From positions 656,858 through 720,857 of the forward strand of contig NZ_HE610957.1 of NCBI RefSeq assembly GCF_000285515.1: 64,000 nt of DNA, written 5' to 3'. Below are positions 1 to 8,536 of this stretch, piece after piece. Within the stretch, counting starts at the first letter, position 1, and each line of letters starts with the position of its first letter. The position numbers and the translations under genes are program-made. The notes below the pieces were generated by a model. That model did not search any database, was not told where the DNA came from, and worked only from the letters and a program-made list of their open reading frames with translations. Source of the DNA: Paenibacillus senegalensis JC66. GTDB taxonomy: Bacteria; Bacillota; Bacilli; Paenibacillales; NBRC-103111.

Positions 1-1062
1 TCCGACGATAATATCTGTTGTCAACACGACATCCGGAATCGCTTTTTTGATTTTGGCAACCAGTTCCAAGAAGCCCTCCCGGGTATATTTGCGGCTCATT
101 TTCTTCAAAATAGCGCTGCTCCCGGATTGGACGGGCAGATGGATATGTTCCATCAGATTGCCTTTGCGGCTGAGCACTTCAATCAGATGGTCGTCAAAAT
201 CACGCGGGTGCGAGGTTGTAAAGCGAACCCTGGGAATGTCTATTTTACTAATGTCATTCATCAGATCGCCAAAGCGATAATCAATATCATCAAAATCCTT
301 GCCATATGCGTTTACGTTTTGTCCCAGCAGCATTATTTCTTGAAACCCCTGCCGGGCCAGGTCTCTCACTTCCGCCAACACATCTTGGGGACGCCGGCTT
401 CTTTCCTTACCGCGGGTATATGGGACAATACAATAAGTACAGAACTTATCGCAGCCATACATAATGTTAACCCATGCTTTAACCCCTTCCCTCTTTTTGG
501 GCAGGTTTTCAATAATGTCCCCCTCTTTGGACCATACTTCAACGACCATCTCTTTGCTGAAGTAAGCTTCCTTCAACAGCTGAGGCAGACGGTGGATGTT
601 ATGGGTACCAAAAATCATGTCCACAAAAGGATGCTTTTGCGTAATCCGGTTAACGACAGCCTCCTCTTGGGACATACAGCCGCAAACCCCGAGAAGCAGT
701 GACGGTCTTTCGGTTTTTAGCGTTTTCAAGTGGCCCAGCTCACCGAACACTTTATCTTCCGCATTCTCGCGGATGGCACAAGTATTCAGTAAAATCAAAT
801 CAGCCTGCTGCTTGTCATCCGTTGATTGAAAACCCATCGCTTCAAGCATGCCCTTCATCGTTTCCGTGTCATGCTCGTTCATCTGGCAGCCATAAGTTCG
901 GATCATGTAATATTTATCTTTACCAAATCCTTGAAGCTCTTCAGGGATCGAGAAATCATAATGAACCTGAATGTCCTCTTTCCCCCGTTTTTTAGCATCC
1001 TTCAAGGAAGGTGGCTGAAAATATATAGAATAGTCCTTATCGGTTTTGGTCGATTGGGTCAT
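1..1062 (-). CDS. miaB: tRNA-2-methylthio-N6-dimethylallyladenosine synthase MiaB (3' part outside window)
   Basis: Radical SAM methylthiotransferase that adds the methylthio group to i6A37 of tRNAs reading UNN codons. The 354 visible codons run from ATG at 1062 (AGAGGAAGAG upstream) to the window edge without a stop, so the C-terminal part, including the TRAM domain, is missing. The N-terminal MTTase domain has the cluster cysteines C59 (RTYGCQMN), C95 ([10 protein letters not shown]) and C129 (VCGCMSQ). The radical SAM cluster motif CDKFCTYC is at residues 204-211. The about 40-residue extension before the MTTase domain is typical of Bacillales MiaB. A terminator separates it from korB upstream, so it should have its own promoter, which I could not place. 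The family call is certain. MiaB rather than RimO is supported by the separate RimO at 12.7-14.0 kb. Confidence 0.96.
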   Translation of the reverse strand, partial: MTQSTKTDKDYSIYFQPPSLKDAKKRGKEDIQVHYDFSIPEELQGFGKDKYYMIRTYGCQMNEHDTETMKGMLEAMGFQSTDDKQQADLILLNTCAIRENAEDKVFGELGHLKTLKTERPSLLLGVCGCMSQEEAVVNRITQKHPFVDMIFGTHNIHRLPQLLKEAYFSKEMVVEVWSKEGDIIENLPKKREGVKAWVNIMYGCDKFCTYCIVPYTRGKERSRRPQDVLAEVRDLARQGFQEIMLLGQNVNAYGKDFDDIDYRFGDLMNDISKIDIPRVRFTTSHPRDFDDHLIEVLSRKGNLMEHIHLPVQSGSSAILKKMSRKYTREGFLELVAKIKKAIPDVVLTTDIIVG

Positions 1063-1201
1063 TCCGCTCTTCCTCTCTTAAAAATCTCATACTTGTCATT
1101 ATACCATTGAAGCCAGGAGGATTACAAAGGTCTAAGTCGTGAACTTAGCCCCTGGAATTTTCAGATGCCAATGCTAACCGGCTGCCCCCAACACCAACAG
1201 C

Positions 1202-1238
1202 AAAAAGAGCGACACCGCTAACTTGTGTGTCGCTCTTT
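1202..1238 (-). terminator. Intrinsic terminator after korB
   Basis: Perfect 12-bp inverted repeat (arms 1204-1215 and 1227-1238, AAAGAGCGACAC with its complement) with an 11-nt loop. In minus-strand reading it is followed by a short T-run. It lies 31 bp past the korB stop and isolates korAB from miaB. Confidence 0.88.
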
Positions 1239-1269
1239 ATGATCTATTTGCGAAGCTCATGTTCCATGA

Positions 1270-2136
1270 TTACTTGAACTCAGCAAGCAGCTTTTGAAAA
1301 TCTTCTTCGGTGATCTTCAAGTCCTGATGTGCTAGCGGCTCCTCTTTGAAACCTGTAACGAGCTGCTCGTAGCTTTTCTTTTGAGTGTCTTGGTAAATCA
1401 GACCAGTCAGCAGACCGTTCGTTTCCATAAGCTTGGACATAGCCAGCATACGGTTCGACGGATCATAACCTTCTATGTCGTCAATATCTACAATGTTTTC
1501 CTTGAACCAATCGTACGTATTGATTTTGTTGAAAGTTACGCAAGGGCTGAACACATTAACGATCGAGAACCCTTTATGCTGAATCGCCTGCTCAATAAGC
1601 GAGGTCAACTGCTTCAAATTACTGGAGAAGGATTGAGCTACAAATGTGGCTCCGGAAGCAAGTGCCAGCTCCAGCGGTGCAAGAGCAGTCTCGATCGCTC
1701 CATGAGGCGCGTTTTTCGTTTTAAATCCTTCCGCACTGCGGGGAGAAGGCTGTCCTTTGGTCAATCCGTAAATCTGGTTATCCATGACGATATAAGTCAT
1801 ATCAATGTTTCTGCGGATAGCATGAACCGTGTGACCCATACCGATCGCAAAACCGTCGCCATCACCACCGGAAGCAATAACAGTCAGATCGCGGTTGGCC
1901 ATTTTCAATCCTTGGGCAAGCGGGAGTGATCTGCCGTGCGTCCCGTGGAAGCCGTAAGCATTGATATAGCCGGATATTCTTCCGGAGCAGCCGATACCGG
2001 AAACAACAGCCAGTTGCTCAGGCTCCAGCCCTACATTGGCAGCCGCTCTTTGAATCGAAGCCTGGACGGAGAAATCTCCGCATCCCGGACACCAGTTAGG
2101 CTTAATATTGTTGCGAAAATCTTTTAGTGTTGCCAT
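1270..2136 (-). CDS. korB: 2-oxoacid:ferredoxin oxidoreductase, beta subunit
   Basis: Thiamine-diphosphate subunit of a 2-oxoacid (probably 2-oxoglutarate) ferredoxin oxidoreductase, which decarboxylates the oxoacid, forms the acyl-CoA and reduces ferredoxin. CPGCG near the N-terminus and the ThDP/Mg motif GDGDGFAIG followed by MDNQIYGLTKGQ are diagnostic. Length is 288 aa, normal for the family. I start at ATG 2136 because AAGGGG lies 8 nt upstream. An in-frame ATG at 2154 would lie further inside korA and has no ribosome site. The gene overlaps the korA stop by 13 bp, so the two are translationally coupled. The pair can replace or supplement the NAD-linked 2-oxoglutarate dehydrogenase. The exact substrate cannot be read from sequence. 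Confidence 0.93.
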   Translation of the reverse strand: MATLKDFRNNIKPNWCPGCGDFSVQASIQRAAANVGLEPEQLAVVSGIGCSGRISGYINAYGFHGTHGRSLPLAQGLKMANRDLTVIASGGDGDGFAIGMGHTVHAIRRNIDMTYIVMDNQIYGLTKGQPSPRSAEGFKTKNAPHGAIETALAPLELALASGATFVAQSFSSNLKQLTSLIEQAIQHKGFSIVNVFSPCVTFNKINTYDWFKENIVDIDDIEGYDPSNRMLAMSKLMETNGLLTGLIYQDTQKKSYEQLVTGFKEEPLAHQDLKITEEDFQKLLAEFK

Positions 2137-3869
2137 GCGATCAGCCCCTTGCATTCTTTATGAATTTCCGAAGGTAGGAACGGATTACCATTATATTTCA
2201 GCAGGCTGTGAATTTTCTCACTGTAGCCTACGTTCAGTTTGATCAGAGATGCCAATTGACCTGTGGCGTTATTCTCTACGACAACGATTTTCTTAGCTTT
2301 TTCCAGGTGTGGCTTGAGCTCATCTACTGGGAAAGGATGCAGCAGACGAACGGTAATGTGATTGGACTTGATTCCTTCTTCAGCCAATCTGGATCTGGCT
2401 TCATCAATCGTACCGCCAGTCGATCCCATACCGATAATTAACAAATCTGCTTGATCATCTGCATGGTGCACATGAATAGGATTTTCAAACTTGATGTGCT
2501 TCAGTTTTTCCATCCGTTTGTCCATCATTTTTTGACGGTTCACCGGGCTTTCGGATGGGCGTCCTTCCTCATCATGTTCTACGCCGGTTACATGGTGAAT
2601 GCCATTCTTCACTCCAGGCAGAACGCGTGGGGAGACTCCGTTCTCCGTAAACTCGTAGCGCTTGAACAACGTTTTGTCCTCGCGCTCAGGCACACTGTTT
2701 ACGAGAGCACCACGGTCGATAACAATTTTATTGTAATCCAGTATTTCGGCTGACTGTTTCCCTAAGCTGAGCTGTAGATCAGTCAATACAATAACCGGAC
2801 ATTGATACTGTTCAGAAATGTTGAAGGCTTGAATCATATCATAGAAGCACTCTTCAACTGTACTTGGAGCAAAGACAACCTTAGGAATTTCACCGTGAGT
2901 ACCGTAAATCATAGCCAATACGTCACTTTGCTCCTGCTTGGTCGGCAGCCCGGTAGAAGGTCCGCCGCGCTGTGTATCAACGATAACGACAGGAGTTTCC
3001 GTCATTCCGGCCAGGCCGATAGCCTCCATCATCAGCGACAATCCAGGTCCCGCCGAAGCGGTCAGGGAACGCACTCCCCCGTAATTAGCGCCAATCGCCA
3101 TAGTTACAGCAGCTATTTCATCCTCCGTCTGGATAACCGTTCCTCCAAACTTCGGCAGGGCCTTGATCAAATATTCCATAATCTCAGAAGCGGGTGTGAT
3201 CGGATAAGCGGGCATGAAGCGGCAGCCAGCTGCAAGTGCGCCAAGAGCAATAGCGTCATTACCAATCATGAACAGCTTTTGCTTCCCGTCAGCCGGTGCT
3301 AATTCGAATTCGCTTAGTGGTCCTCCTGCTTGCTCCAGAACAAAGTCAGCGCCGCGTTTAACGGCTTCCACGTTCTTTTCCACGACAGCAGCGCCCTTAC
3401 GGCCAAACTCTTCTTCTACAGCTTTATTGAACACGTCCAGCGGCAGTCCGAGAAGCGCCCAAGATGCACCGGATGCTACCATGTTCTTCATCAAGGAAGT
3501 TCCCAGCTCTTCCGCAATCGCCGTAATTGGCACGGCAAACAGGCGGGCGCTGACTCCCTCCGGCACAGTAGGCTTGAATTTAGCGTCCGCTACGATAACT
3601 CCGTTAGCTTTCAGCTCAGCGGCATTCAGGTCAATACTTTCCTGGTCAAATGCCACCAATATATCCAGATCATCCGAAATTGCGCGAATCGGCTTCGTAC
3701 TGATACGAATTTTGTTGTTTGTATGTCCACCTTTAATACGCGACGAAAAATGGCGATAACCATACAAATAATACCCAAGACGGTTCAATGCCGTGGAAAA
3801 AATGCGGTCCGTACTTTCGACACCTTCCCCTTGTTGGCCCCCGATCTTCCAAGACAGTTGTTCGATCAC
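2124..3869 (-). CDS. korA: 2-oxoacid:ferredoxin oxidoreductase, alpha subunit (gamma-alpha fusion)
   Basis: Large subunit of the KorAB enzyme. The N-terminal about 190 residues form the gamma domain (GGQQGEGVESTDRIF near residue 10). The rest is the alpha pyrimidine-binding domain with AYPITPASEIMEYL and a C-terminal transketolase-like domain (LLIIGMGSTGG). I choose the GTG at 3869: AAGGAG lies 8 nt upstream, whereas the upstream GTG at 3878 is itself inside that ribosome site. This gives 581 aa. No ferredoxin-type cysteine cluster is present, so electrons must go to a separate ferredoxin. It is the first gene of the korA-korB unit, with a palindrome near the probable transcription start (see 3914-3928). 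Confidence 0.93.
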   Translation of the reverse strand: MIEQLSWKIGGQQGEGVESTDRIFSTALNRLGYYLYGYRHFSSRIKGGHTNNKIRISTKPIRAISDDLDILVAFDQESIDLNAAELKANGVIVADAKFKPTVPEGVSARLFAVPITAIAEELGTSLMKNMVASGASWALLGLPLDVFNKAVEEEFGRKGAAVVEKNVEAVKRGADFVLEQAGGPLSEFELAPADGKQKLFMIGNDAIALGALAAGCRFMPAYPITPASEIMEYLIKALPKFGGTVIQTEDEIAAVTMAIGANYGGVRSLTASAGPGLSLMMEAIGLAGMTETPVVIVDTQRGGPSTGLPTKQEQSDVLAMIYGTHGEIPKVVFAPSTVEECFYDMIQAFNISEQYQCPVIVLTDLQLSLGKQSAEILDYNKIVIDRGALVNSVPEREDKTLFKRYEFTENGVSPRVLPGVKNGIHHVTGVEHDEEGRPSESPVNRQKMMDKRMEKLKHIKFENPIHVHHADDQADLLIIGMGSTGGTIDEARSRLAEEGIKSNHITVRLLHPFPVDELKPHLEKAKKIVVVENNATGQLASLIKLNVGYSEKIHSLLKYNGNPFLPSEIHKECKGLIAWQH

Positions 3870-3913
3870 AATGCCCACTCCTTTTAAACTATACGCTTCA
3901 CTAGTAAAAATGA

Positions 3914-3942
3914 TTAACTTTAAGTTAACCAGTTTAAGTATA
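3914..3942 (-). promoter_or_regulatory. Candidate korA promoter -10 with overlapping palindromic operator
   Basis: TATACT at 3937-3942 (minus reading) could be a -10 box, though no good -35 sits 17 bp upstream. Starting 8 bp downstream of it is a perfect 15-nt palindrome TTAACTTTAAGTTAA (3914-3928), placed where transcription would begin. Two further copies of the half motif AACTTTAA lie at about 3945-3970. This arrangement suggests a repressor site, but the regulator is unknown. Confidence 0.4.
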
Positions 3943-4099
3943 ACATTAAAGTTTTGTTAAAGTTTCTGCTTCAACCAAATTTTATGACTTTAATAGGGAA
4001 AAAGCAAGCTTTAGCGCACAAATGAATAGATAGTATTTTTAGATCAAATAGATATCAATTTGCGATCGATCGCTTTTTTATGCATATCGCTTTTCGATC

Positions 4100-5038
4100 T
4101 TATTCTTCCGGAAGCTGTTCCAGAAGAAAAGTATGCCAATTTCCGAACAAAAACTGCTGAACCTGCTGGTTTGTATAGCGCTTTTCCAGCTCCTCCACCA
4201 GATTCTGATACTGCCCGGGATGCTCCAAATGGGGCAATTTATTGTCAATTCCGTCAAAATCGGAGCCAAAACATAAAATATGTTCTCCGCCAAGAGAGCA
4301 AACGTGATCAATATGATGCAGCAAACGGGTAAGATCGGGTGAGCGCTCACTGACAAAATGAGGCACGAACGTAATTCCCATCCTCCCCTGGCTTCGGACG
4401 AGATACATTATCTGCTCATTCGTTAAATTCCTTGGATGCGGGCAAAGCGAATAGCAGTTGGAATGGGTTGCGGCAAACGGACGATTTGATAACTCAGCAA
4501 GCTCCCAAAAGGCCGTTTCGCACAGATGAGAGACGTCCAGCATTAGCTTTAAGCGGTTACATTCTCTAATTAGATTTTTCCCTTGTACAGTAAATCCACC
4601 TTTACGCGGTTCCCCGACACCATCTGCCGCCCAATTCGCCGGGTTCCACGTAATCCCGATGCTGCGCACGCCCAGATAGGCAGCAATCCTTAGCCACTCC
4701 AGCCGTCCGCCCAATCCCTCCACTCCCTCTAGACTGAGCATGGCGCCGATCTTGTTTTCAGCCAGCGCCTTTATCCAATCGTTTCGGCTTTCAATCATGG
4801 CCATTTGAGGATGATTGACGATTCTCGAACGATACAGATCGATATACGTTAGCACATTATCAAAATGGTGATAGCTAGGGTCTGAGGGCAAAAAGATGGC
4901 AAACCACTGCAGTGCGATATTTCCGTCAATTAATCGAGAAAACGTAACATCTACCCCGTCTTTATTATCAGTAAATGAGATGCTTCGATCCAAATACATT
5001 TTGTAGAGCAGGTCGCAATGCGCATCAATTATTTTCAT
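4100..5038 (-). CDS. Membrane dipeptidase family protein (peptidase M19)
   Basis: Zinc dipeptidase of the renal dipeptidase (M19) family, which cleaves dipeptides, including some with a C-terminal D-residue. Metal-ligand motifs are visible in order: HCD at residues 7-9, LSLEGVEG for the bridging Glu, DVSHL and ATHSNC for the His ligands, and CFGSDFDG for the Asp. Length is 312 aa, normal for bacterial members. There is no signal peptide, so the enzyme is cytoplasmic. ATG at 5038 is preceded by AGGAGG. It is a single gene between spoVS and korA. In spore formers such enzymes may recycle cell-wall dipeptides, but that role is inference. Confidence 0.9.
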   Translation of the reverse strand: MKIIDAHCDLLYKMYLDRSISFTDNKDGVDVTFSRLIDGNIALQWFAIFLPSDPSYHHFDNVLTYIDLYRSRIVNHPQMAMIESRNDWIKALAENKIGAMLSLEGVEGLGGRLEWLRIAAYLGVRSIGITWNPANWAADGVGEPRKGGFTVQGKNLIRECNRLKLMLDVSHLCETAFWELAELSNRPFAATHSNCYSLCPHPRNLTNEQIMYLVRSQGRMGITFVPHFVSERSPDLTRLLHHIDHVCSLGGEHILCFGSDFDGIDNKLPHLEHPGQYQNLVEELEKRYTNQQVQQFLFGNWHTFLLEQLPEE

Positions 5039-5092
5039 TTTAAACCCCTCCTAAAATATCCGCCTTCCTTTTCAATAGGCTTTTTCGCGGCA

Positions 5093-5130
5093 AAAGAACA
5101 AAGACCCGTTTACATAAGTAAACAGGCCTG
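5093..5130 (-). terminator. Intrinsic terminator after spoVS
   Basis: Stem made of GTTTAC (5108-5113) and GTAAAC (5118-5123), extended by GC pairs with one mismatch, and followed in minus reading by a T-rich tract. It lies between the spoVS stop and the dipeptidase start. Confidence 0.6.
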
Positions 5131-5175
5131 AAATATATGCAGAACGCTCAAGCGCTTTACTTCTATACTTCAGCT

Positions 5176-5436
5176 TTATCTCGGCTCTACAATCAGCTTG
5201 ATGGCTGTGCGATCCTCGCCATCAATAACAATATCGGTAAACGCCGGAATGCAGATCAAATCCACTCCGCTAGGAGCTACAAATCCCCGCGCTATAGCTA
5301 CCGCTTTGATAGCTTGATTTAACGCCCCGGCTCCAATCGCTTGCAGTTCAGCCGCCCCGCGCTCACGAAGAACTCCGGCTAATGCACCGGCTACGGAATT
5401 TGGATTGGATTTTGCTGAAACTTTTAATACTTCCAT
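5176..5436 (-). CDS. spoVS: Stage V sporulation protein S
   Basis: Small Alba-like protein of 86 aa, nearly invariant in Bacillales, needed for normal stage V progression and coat assembly. The typical sequence runs from MEVLKVSAKSNPNSVAGA through AIGAGALNQAIKA to LICIPAF. The start ATG at 5436 follows GAGGAGGT. Upstream is a good SigH-type promoter (5484-5509), matching the known SigH control of spoVS in B. subtilis. Its place beside ymdB and rny is conserved with B. subtilis. It probably acts as a nucleic-acid-binding protein, judged from its fold family. Confidence 0.97.
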   Translation of the reverse strand: MEVLKVSAKSNPNSVAGALAGVLRERGAAELQAIGAGALNQAIKAVAIARGFVAPSGVDLICIPAFTDIVIDGEDRTAIKLIVEPR

Positions 5437-5483
5437 GACAAGTACCTCCTCAGGAATGATGGATTGGTTCCAGTATCCATCTT

Positions 5484-5509
5484 ATTCGTGAATCTTCACG
5501 ATAATTCCT
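5484..5509 (-). promoter_or_regulatory. Probable SigH promoter of spoVS with internal palindrome
   Basis: In minus reading, AGGAATT (5503-5509) matches the SigH -35 consensus and GAAT (5484-5487) matches the -10 core, separated by 15 nt. B. subtilis spoVS is known to be SigH-dependent. The spacer holds a perfect inverted repeat, TCGTGAA-TC-TTCACGA (5486-5501), so a DNA-binding protein could act directly on this promoter. Confidence 0.65.
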
Positions 5510-5526
5510 GCTTTTTCGAGGTGAGA

Positions 5527-5546
5527 AATTCCGAATTTTCGGAATT
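5527..5546 (-). terminator. Hairpin after ymdB, weak terminator
   Basis: Perfect 9-bp inverted repeat AATTCCGAA/TTCGGAATT just past the ymdB stop, followed in minus reading by TCTC rather than a clean T-run. It may terminate or stabilise the ymdB mRNA. Confidence 0.4.
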
Positions 5547-5552
5547 CATGAT

Positions 5553-6347
5553 CTATTCCATCCAATAATCCTCTTCCTGAATCCGTATCTTTTCCAGCTT
5601 CACGGCCCGGCCGTTTGAATCATTGAATTCCATATAGACAGCATGGAAGTGCCATTTACCGCCATCAGCCTCGAAACGGGCCGGCAGCTGGGTAGTGAAC
5701 TTGTGCAGCACAGCTGTTTTTTCCATACCTAATATACCGTCTCTCGGTCCGACCATCCCGACATCGGTTAAATAAGCGGTCCCTTCGGGAAGAATCCGGT
5801 CATCATTCGTTTGCACATGAGTATGAGTGCCCAGAACGGCAGATACTTTGCCATCCAAATGCCAACCCATGGCTATTTTTTCCGAAGTGGCTTCCGCATG
5901 AAAGTCAACAAGGATGAACCGGTGTTCGGATGCATACTGTTCTACTAACTCATCCGCTTTCCGAAAAGGGCAGTCGCCCGGCGGCAAAAATGTTCTGCCT
6001 TGCAAATTGATGACAACCAGCTCTTTCCTGTTTTCTTTCAGCACCATCGCTCCTTTGCCAGGCGTGCCTGGCGAGAAGTTCGCCGGACGAATAAGTCTTG
6101 GTTCCTCATCGATAAACTGAAAAATATCCTTATTGTCCCAAGTATGGTTTCCCATCGTAATGCCGTGCACTCCCCACTCGAACAATTGGTTTGCAATGGC
6201 CTTTGTAATTCCGCGGCCTCCAGCAGAGTTTTCGCCGTTGGCAATAATAAAATCGGGGCGGTATTTGTTTCTGAGCTTGGGGATCATCTCTTTTGCAGCC
6301 TGCCTGCCGACCGAACCAAAAATATCACCTATAAAAATAACTTTAAT
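5553..6347 (-). CDS. ymdB: Metallophosphoesterase YmdB (cyclic nucleotide phosphodiesterase), apparent ATT start
   Basis: Dimetal phosphodiesterase (TIGR00282 family), which hydrolyses 2',3'- and 3',5'-cyclic nucleotides and in B. subtilis influences biofilm and motility choice. Visible ligands are GD (D8), NGEN (E39), GNHTW, DFHAE and GTHTH. The family's conserved N-terminus (KVIFIGDIFGS) is encoded upstream of the first in-frame ATG (6287). Between the in-frame stop at 6381-6383 and that ATG there is no ATG, GTG or TTG. The only start with correct spacing is ATT at 6345-6347, 8 nt from GGAGGAGG. It gives 264 aa, equal to B. subtilis YmdB, and places D8 and E39 at the family numbering. Starting at 6287 would remove catalytic D8. 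It follows rny after a terminator. Confidence 0.93.
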   Translation of the reverse strand: MKVIFIGDIFGSVGRQAAKEMIPKLRNKYRPDFIIANGENSAGGRGITKAIANQLFEWGVHGITMGNHTWDNKDIFQFIDEEPRLIRPANFSPGTPGKGAMVLKENRKELVVINLQGRTFLPPGDCPFRKADELVEQYASEHRFILVDFHAEATSEKIAMGWHLDGKVSAVLGTHTHVQTNDDRILPEGTAYLTDVGMVGPRDGILGMEKTAVLHKFTTQLPARFEADGGKWHFHAVYMEFNDSNGRAVKLEKIRIQEEDYWME

Positions 6348-6422
6348 GGGAATTTCCTCCTCCAGCGTGTGCCTCTCTCTTTAGCAGCTTTCGGATACAG
6401 CACACATTCATCCTATTCATAA

Positions 6423-6456
6423 GGAAAAAGTGGCTTCTTGCAGCCACTTTTTTCCT
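6423..6456 (-). terminator. Intrinsic terminator after rny
   Basis: GC-containing stem AGTGGCT/AGCCACT with flanking A and T runs on both sides, placed 9 bp after the rny stop. The symmetry could let it work in both directions. Confidence 0.88.
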
Positions 6457-6464
6457 GAAATTAC

Positions 6465-8015
6465 TTATTTAGCGTATTCTACGGCTCTAGTTTCTCGAAT
6501 AACCGTAACTTTAATGTGACCTGGATAATCCAGTTCGTTTTCAATTTTTTTCGTAATATCACGGGCCAATCGGAAAGATTCTGTGTCATCAACCTTATCC
6601 GGTTGTACCATAACCCGAATTTCACGCCCTGCCTGAATGGCGTAGGATTTCTCCACACCGTCAAACGATTCCGAAATTTCTTCAAGCTTCTCCAGCCGCT
6701 TAATATACGTTTCAAGTGTTTCTCTACGTGCGCCCGGACGTGCAGCAGACAAAGCGTCCGCAGCCGCTACCAGCATAGCAATTACGGAGGTTGCTTCAAC
6801 ATCGCCATGGTGAGAAGCAATGCTGTTAATGACTACAGGGTGTTCCTTATATTTCTTACCTATTTCCACGCCAATTTCTACGTGGGAACCTTCGACCTCA
6901 TGATCCAGAGCTTTTCCTATATCATGAAGCAGTCCGGCTCTCTTCGCCAATGTTACATCTTCTCCCAATTCTCCTGCCATTAGTCCTGTTAGATAGGCTA
7001 CTTCCATAGAATGCTTCAGTACATTCTGTCCGTAACTTGTTCTGAATTTGAGACGTCCCAATATTTTGATCAGATCCGGATGCAAGCCATGCACTCCTGT
7101 TTCGAAAGTGGCTTGTTCCCCGTATTCACGAATTCGTTCATCGACTTCCTTCCGGGATTTTTCCACCATTTCTTCAATACGTGCAGGATGAATACGTCCG
7201 TCTGCCACAAGCTTTTCCAATGCATTGCGGGCAATTTCCCGGCGTATAGGATCAAATCCGGACAGGATAACAGCTTCCGGGGTGTCGTCAATAATGAGAT
7301 CTATTCCCGTCAACGTTTCCAGAGCACGGATATTTCTGCCTTCACGTCCGATAATTCTGCCCTTCATTTCTTCATTAGGCAGTGTCACAACGGAAACGGT
7401 CGTTTCCGCTACATGATCAGCCGCGCAGCGTTGGATAGCCAATGTGATGATCTCTCTGGCTTTCTTGTCGCCTTCTTCCTTGGCCTGCTGCTCTATCTCC
7501 TTAATCAACTGAGCAGTTTCATGCCGAACCTCTTGTTCTACACTAGTTAGAATAACCGTTCGCGCTTCTTCCATCGTCAGATTGGAAATCCTCTCGAGTT
7601 CACTAACCTGCTCTTTATACAATTGATCGATCTGAACCTGGGTCTCCTCAATTCGCTTTTCTTTATTGGCAACTTGCTCTTCTTTGCGCTCCAGGGATTC
7701 CAGCTTCTTGTCCAGCGATTCTTCTTTTTGCATCAAACGCCTTTCCTGGCGTGCTGATTCGCTTCGACGGTCACGTATTTCTTTCTCGGCCTCAGCTCTC
7801 AGCTTATGAATTTCATCCTTCGCTTCAAGAATAGATTCCTTTTTCTGTGCTTCCGCTTCTTTCTTGGCATTTTCTACGATCTGCTCTGCCGCGTGTTCAG
7901 CACTCGATATTTTGGCCTCAGCGAGAGATTTGCGGATAAAATAGCCAATCCCAGCGCCCAGAAGAAGTCCACCAACGAGTGAGATCACGACCCAGATGAT
8001 CCAAGAATCCTCCAT
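6465..8015 (-). CDS. rny: Ribonuclease Y
   Basis: Membrane-anchored endoribonuclease that starts mRNA decay in Firmicutes. It has an N-terminal transmembrane helix (about residues 5-25, [20 protein letters not shown]), a long Lys/Glu-rich coiled coil (about 30-200), a KH domain with [15 protein letters not shown], then an HD domain with [10 protein letters not shown] (catalytic HD pair) and SHHGD. Length is 516 aa from ATG 8015, preceded by GGAGG at 8 nt. A GTG at 8024 lies inside that ribosome site and is unlikely. It has its own SigA-like promoter 280 bp upstream and its own terminator, so it is monocistronic, with ymdB downstream as in B. subtilis. Confidence 0.97.
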   Translation of the reverse strand: MEDSWIIWVVISLVGGLLLGAGIGYFIRKSLAEAKISSAEHAAEQIVENAKKEAEAQKKESILEAKDEIHKLRAEAEKEIRDRRSESARQERRLMQKEESLDKKLESLERKEEQVANKEKRIEETQVQIDQLYKEQVSELERISNLTMEEARTVILTSVEQEVRHETAQLIKEIEQQAKEEGDKKAREIITLAIQRCAADHVAETTVSVVTLPNEEMKGRIIGREGRNIRALETLTGIDLIIDDTPEAVILSGFDPIRREIARNALEKLVADGRIHPARIEEMVEKSRKEVDERIREYGEQATFETGVHGLHPDLIKILGRLKFRTSYGQNVLKHSMEVAYLTGLMAGELGEDVTLAKRAGLLHDIGKALDHEVEGSHVEIGVEIGKKYKEHPVVINSIASHHGDVEATSVIAMLVAAADALSAARPGARRETLETYIKRLEKLEEISESFDGVEKSYAIQAGREIRVMVQPDKVDDTESFRLARDITKKIENELDYPGHIKVTVIRETRAVEYAK

Positions 8016-8294
8016 CTTGTTCACCTCCCCGTTGTTTCCTCCAAGGGATTAGCTTGGGGTAGATTCGGTTTTTAACCCAAATGGTTTGTTCAGTAGTACA
8101 AGCCCAAACGCTTCGTTTAAAAGATAAGGCGTATAAGCGGTTTGGACTTTATTGCGGAAGATTCCTCTGTTAGAAAGTCCTCTTCCTAAACACATTTCCT
8201 TGGCAGTTTCAAAAGTAAAATTGGCGATTTTACTTCCAAATATCTTATATCCACAATCTCTCGGACAAAGATAAGAAGAAAATTATACATGTTC
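8016..8294 (-). other. Long untranslated leader of rny
   Basis: About 280 nt separate the promoter from the rny start. No ORF with a ribosome site was found. The only clear structure is an AT-rich hairpin at about 8214-8237 (AAGTAAAA/TTTTACTT arms) without a T-run. It could be a processing site or a stability element, but I recognise no known riboswitch. Confidence 0.35.
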
Positions 8295-8324
8295 ATTTTA
8301 TCTTTTGCACAAGAAGCTTGTCAA
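8295..8324 (-). promoter_or_regulatory. Candidate SigA promoter for rny
   Basis: TTGACA at 8319-8324 and TAAAAT at 8295-8300 (minus reading), separated by 18 nt. The -35 is perfect and the -10 matches at 5 of 6 positions. Confidence 0.55.
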
Positions 8325-8536
8325 GCAAGCTGTTAAGGCGATGCAAAAGGCCTGGAGCCACGCCGCTTCTTGGCACACTTTAATTAGTTTCATTAATATT
8401 TAATGTCATTAATCCTCTGTCGCTTCCGTGCGATAAGAACTGCTGGACCTTCAATTTCTTTTACACTTTGGAATGCGCTATCGGAAAATTACAGCCCGCT
8501 GGTACTGTGCAGCGATAGCTTGAATTCGTCTAGTAG
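8325..8536. other. Intergenic stretch between recX and rny without a visible gene
   Basis: About 210 bp after the recX stop. Short overlapping ORFs here lack ribosome sites and conserved sequence. No clear terminator for recX was identified. Confidence 0.4.

Noticed and set aside
4061-4080. GCGATCGATCGC followed by a T-run, considered as a plus-strand terminator
   Set aside because: The palindrome has no proper loop and no plus-strand gene ends nearby.
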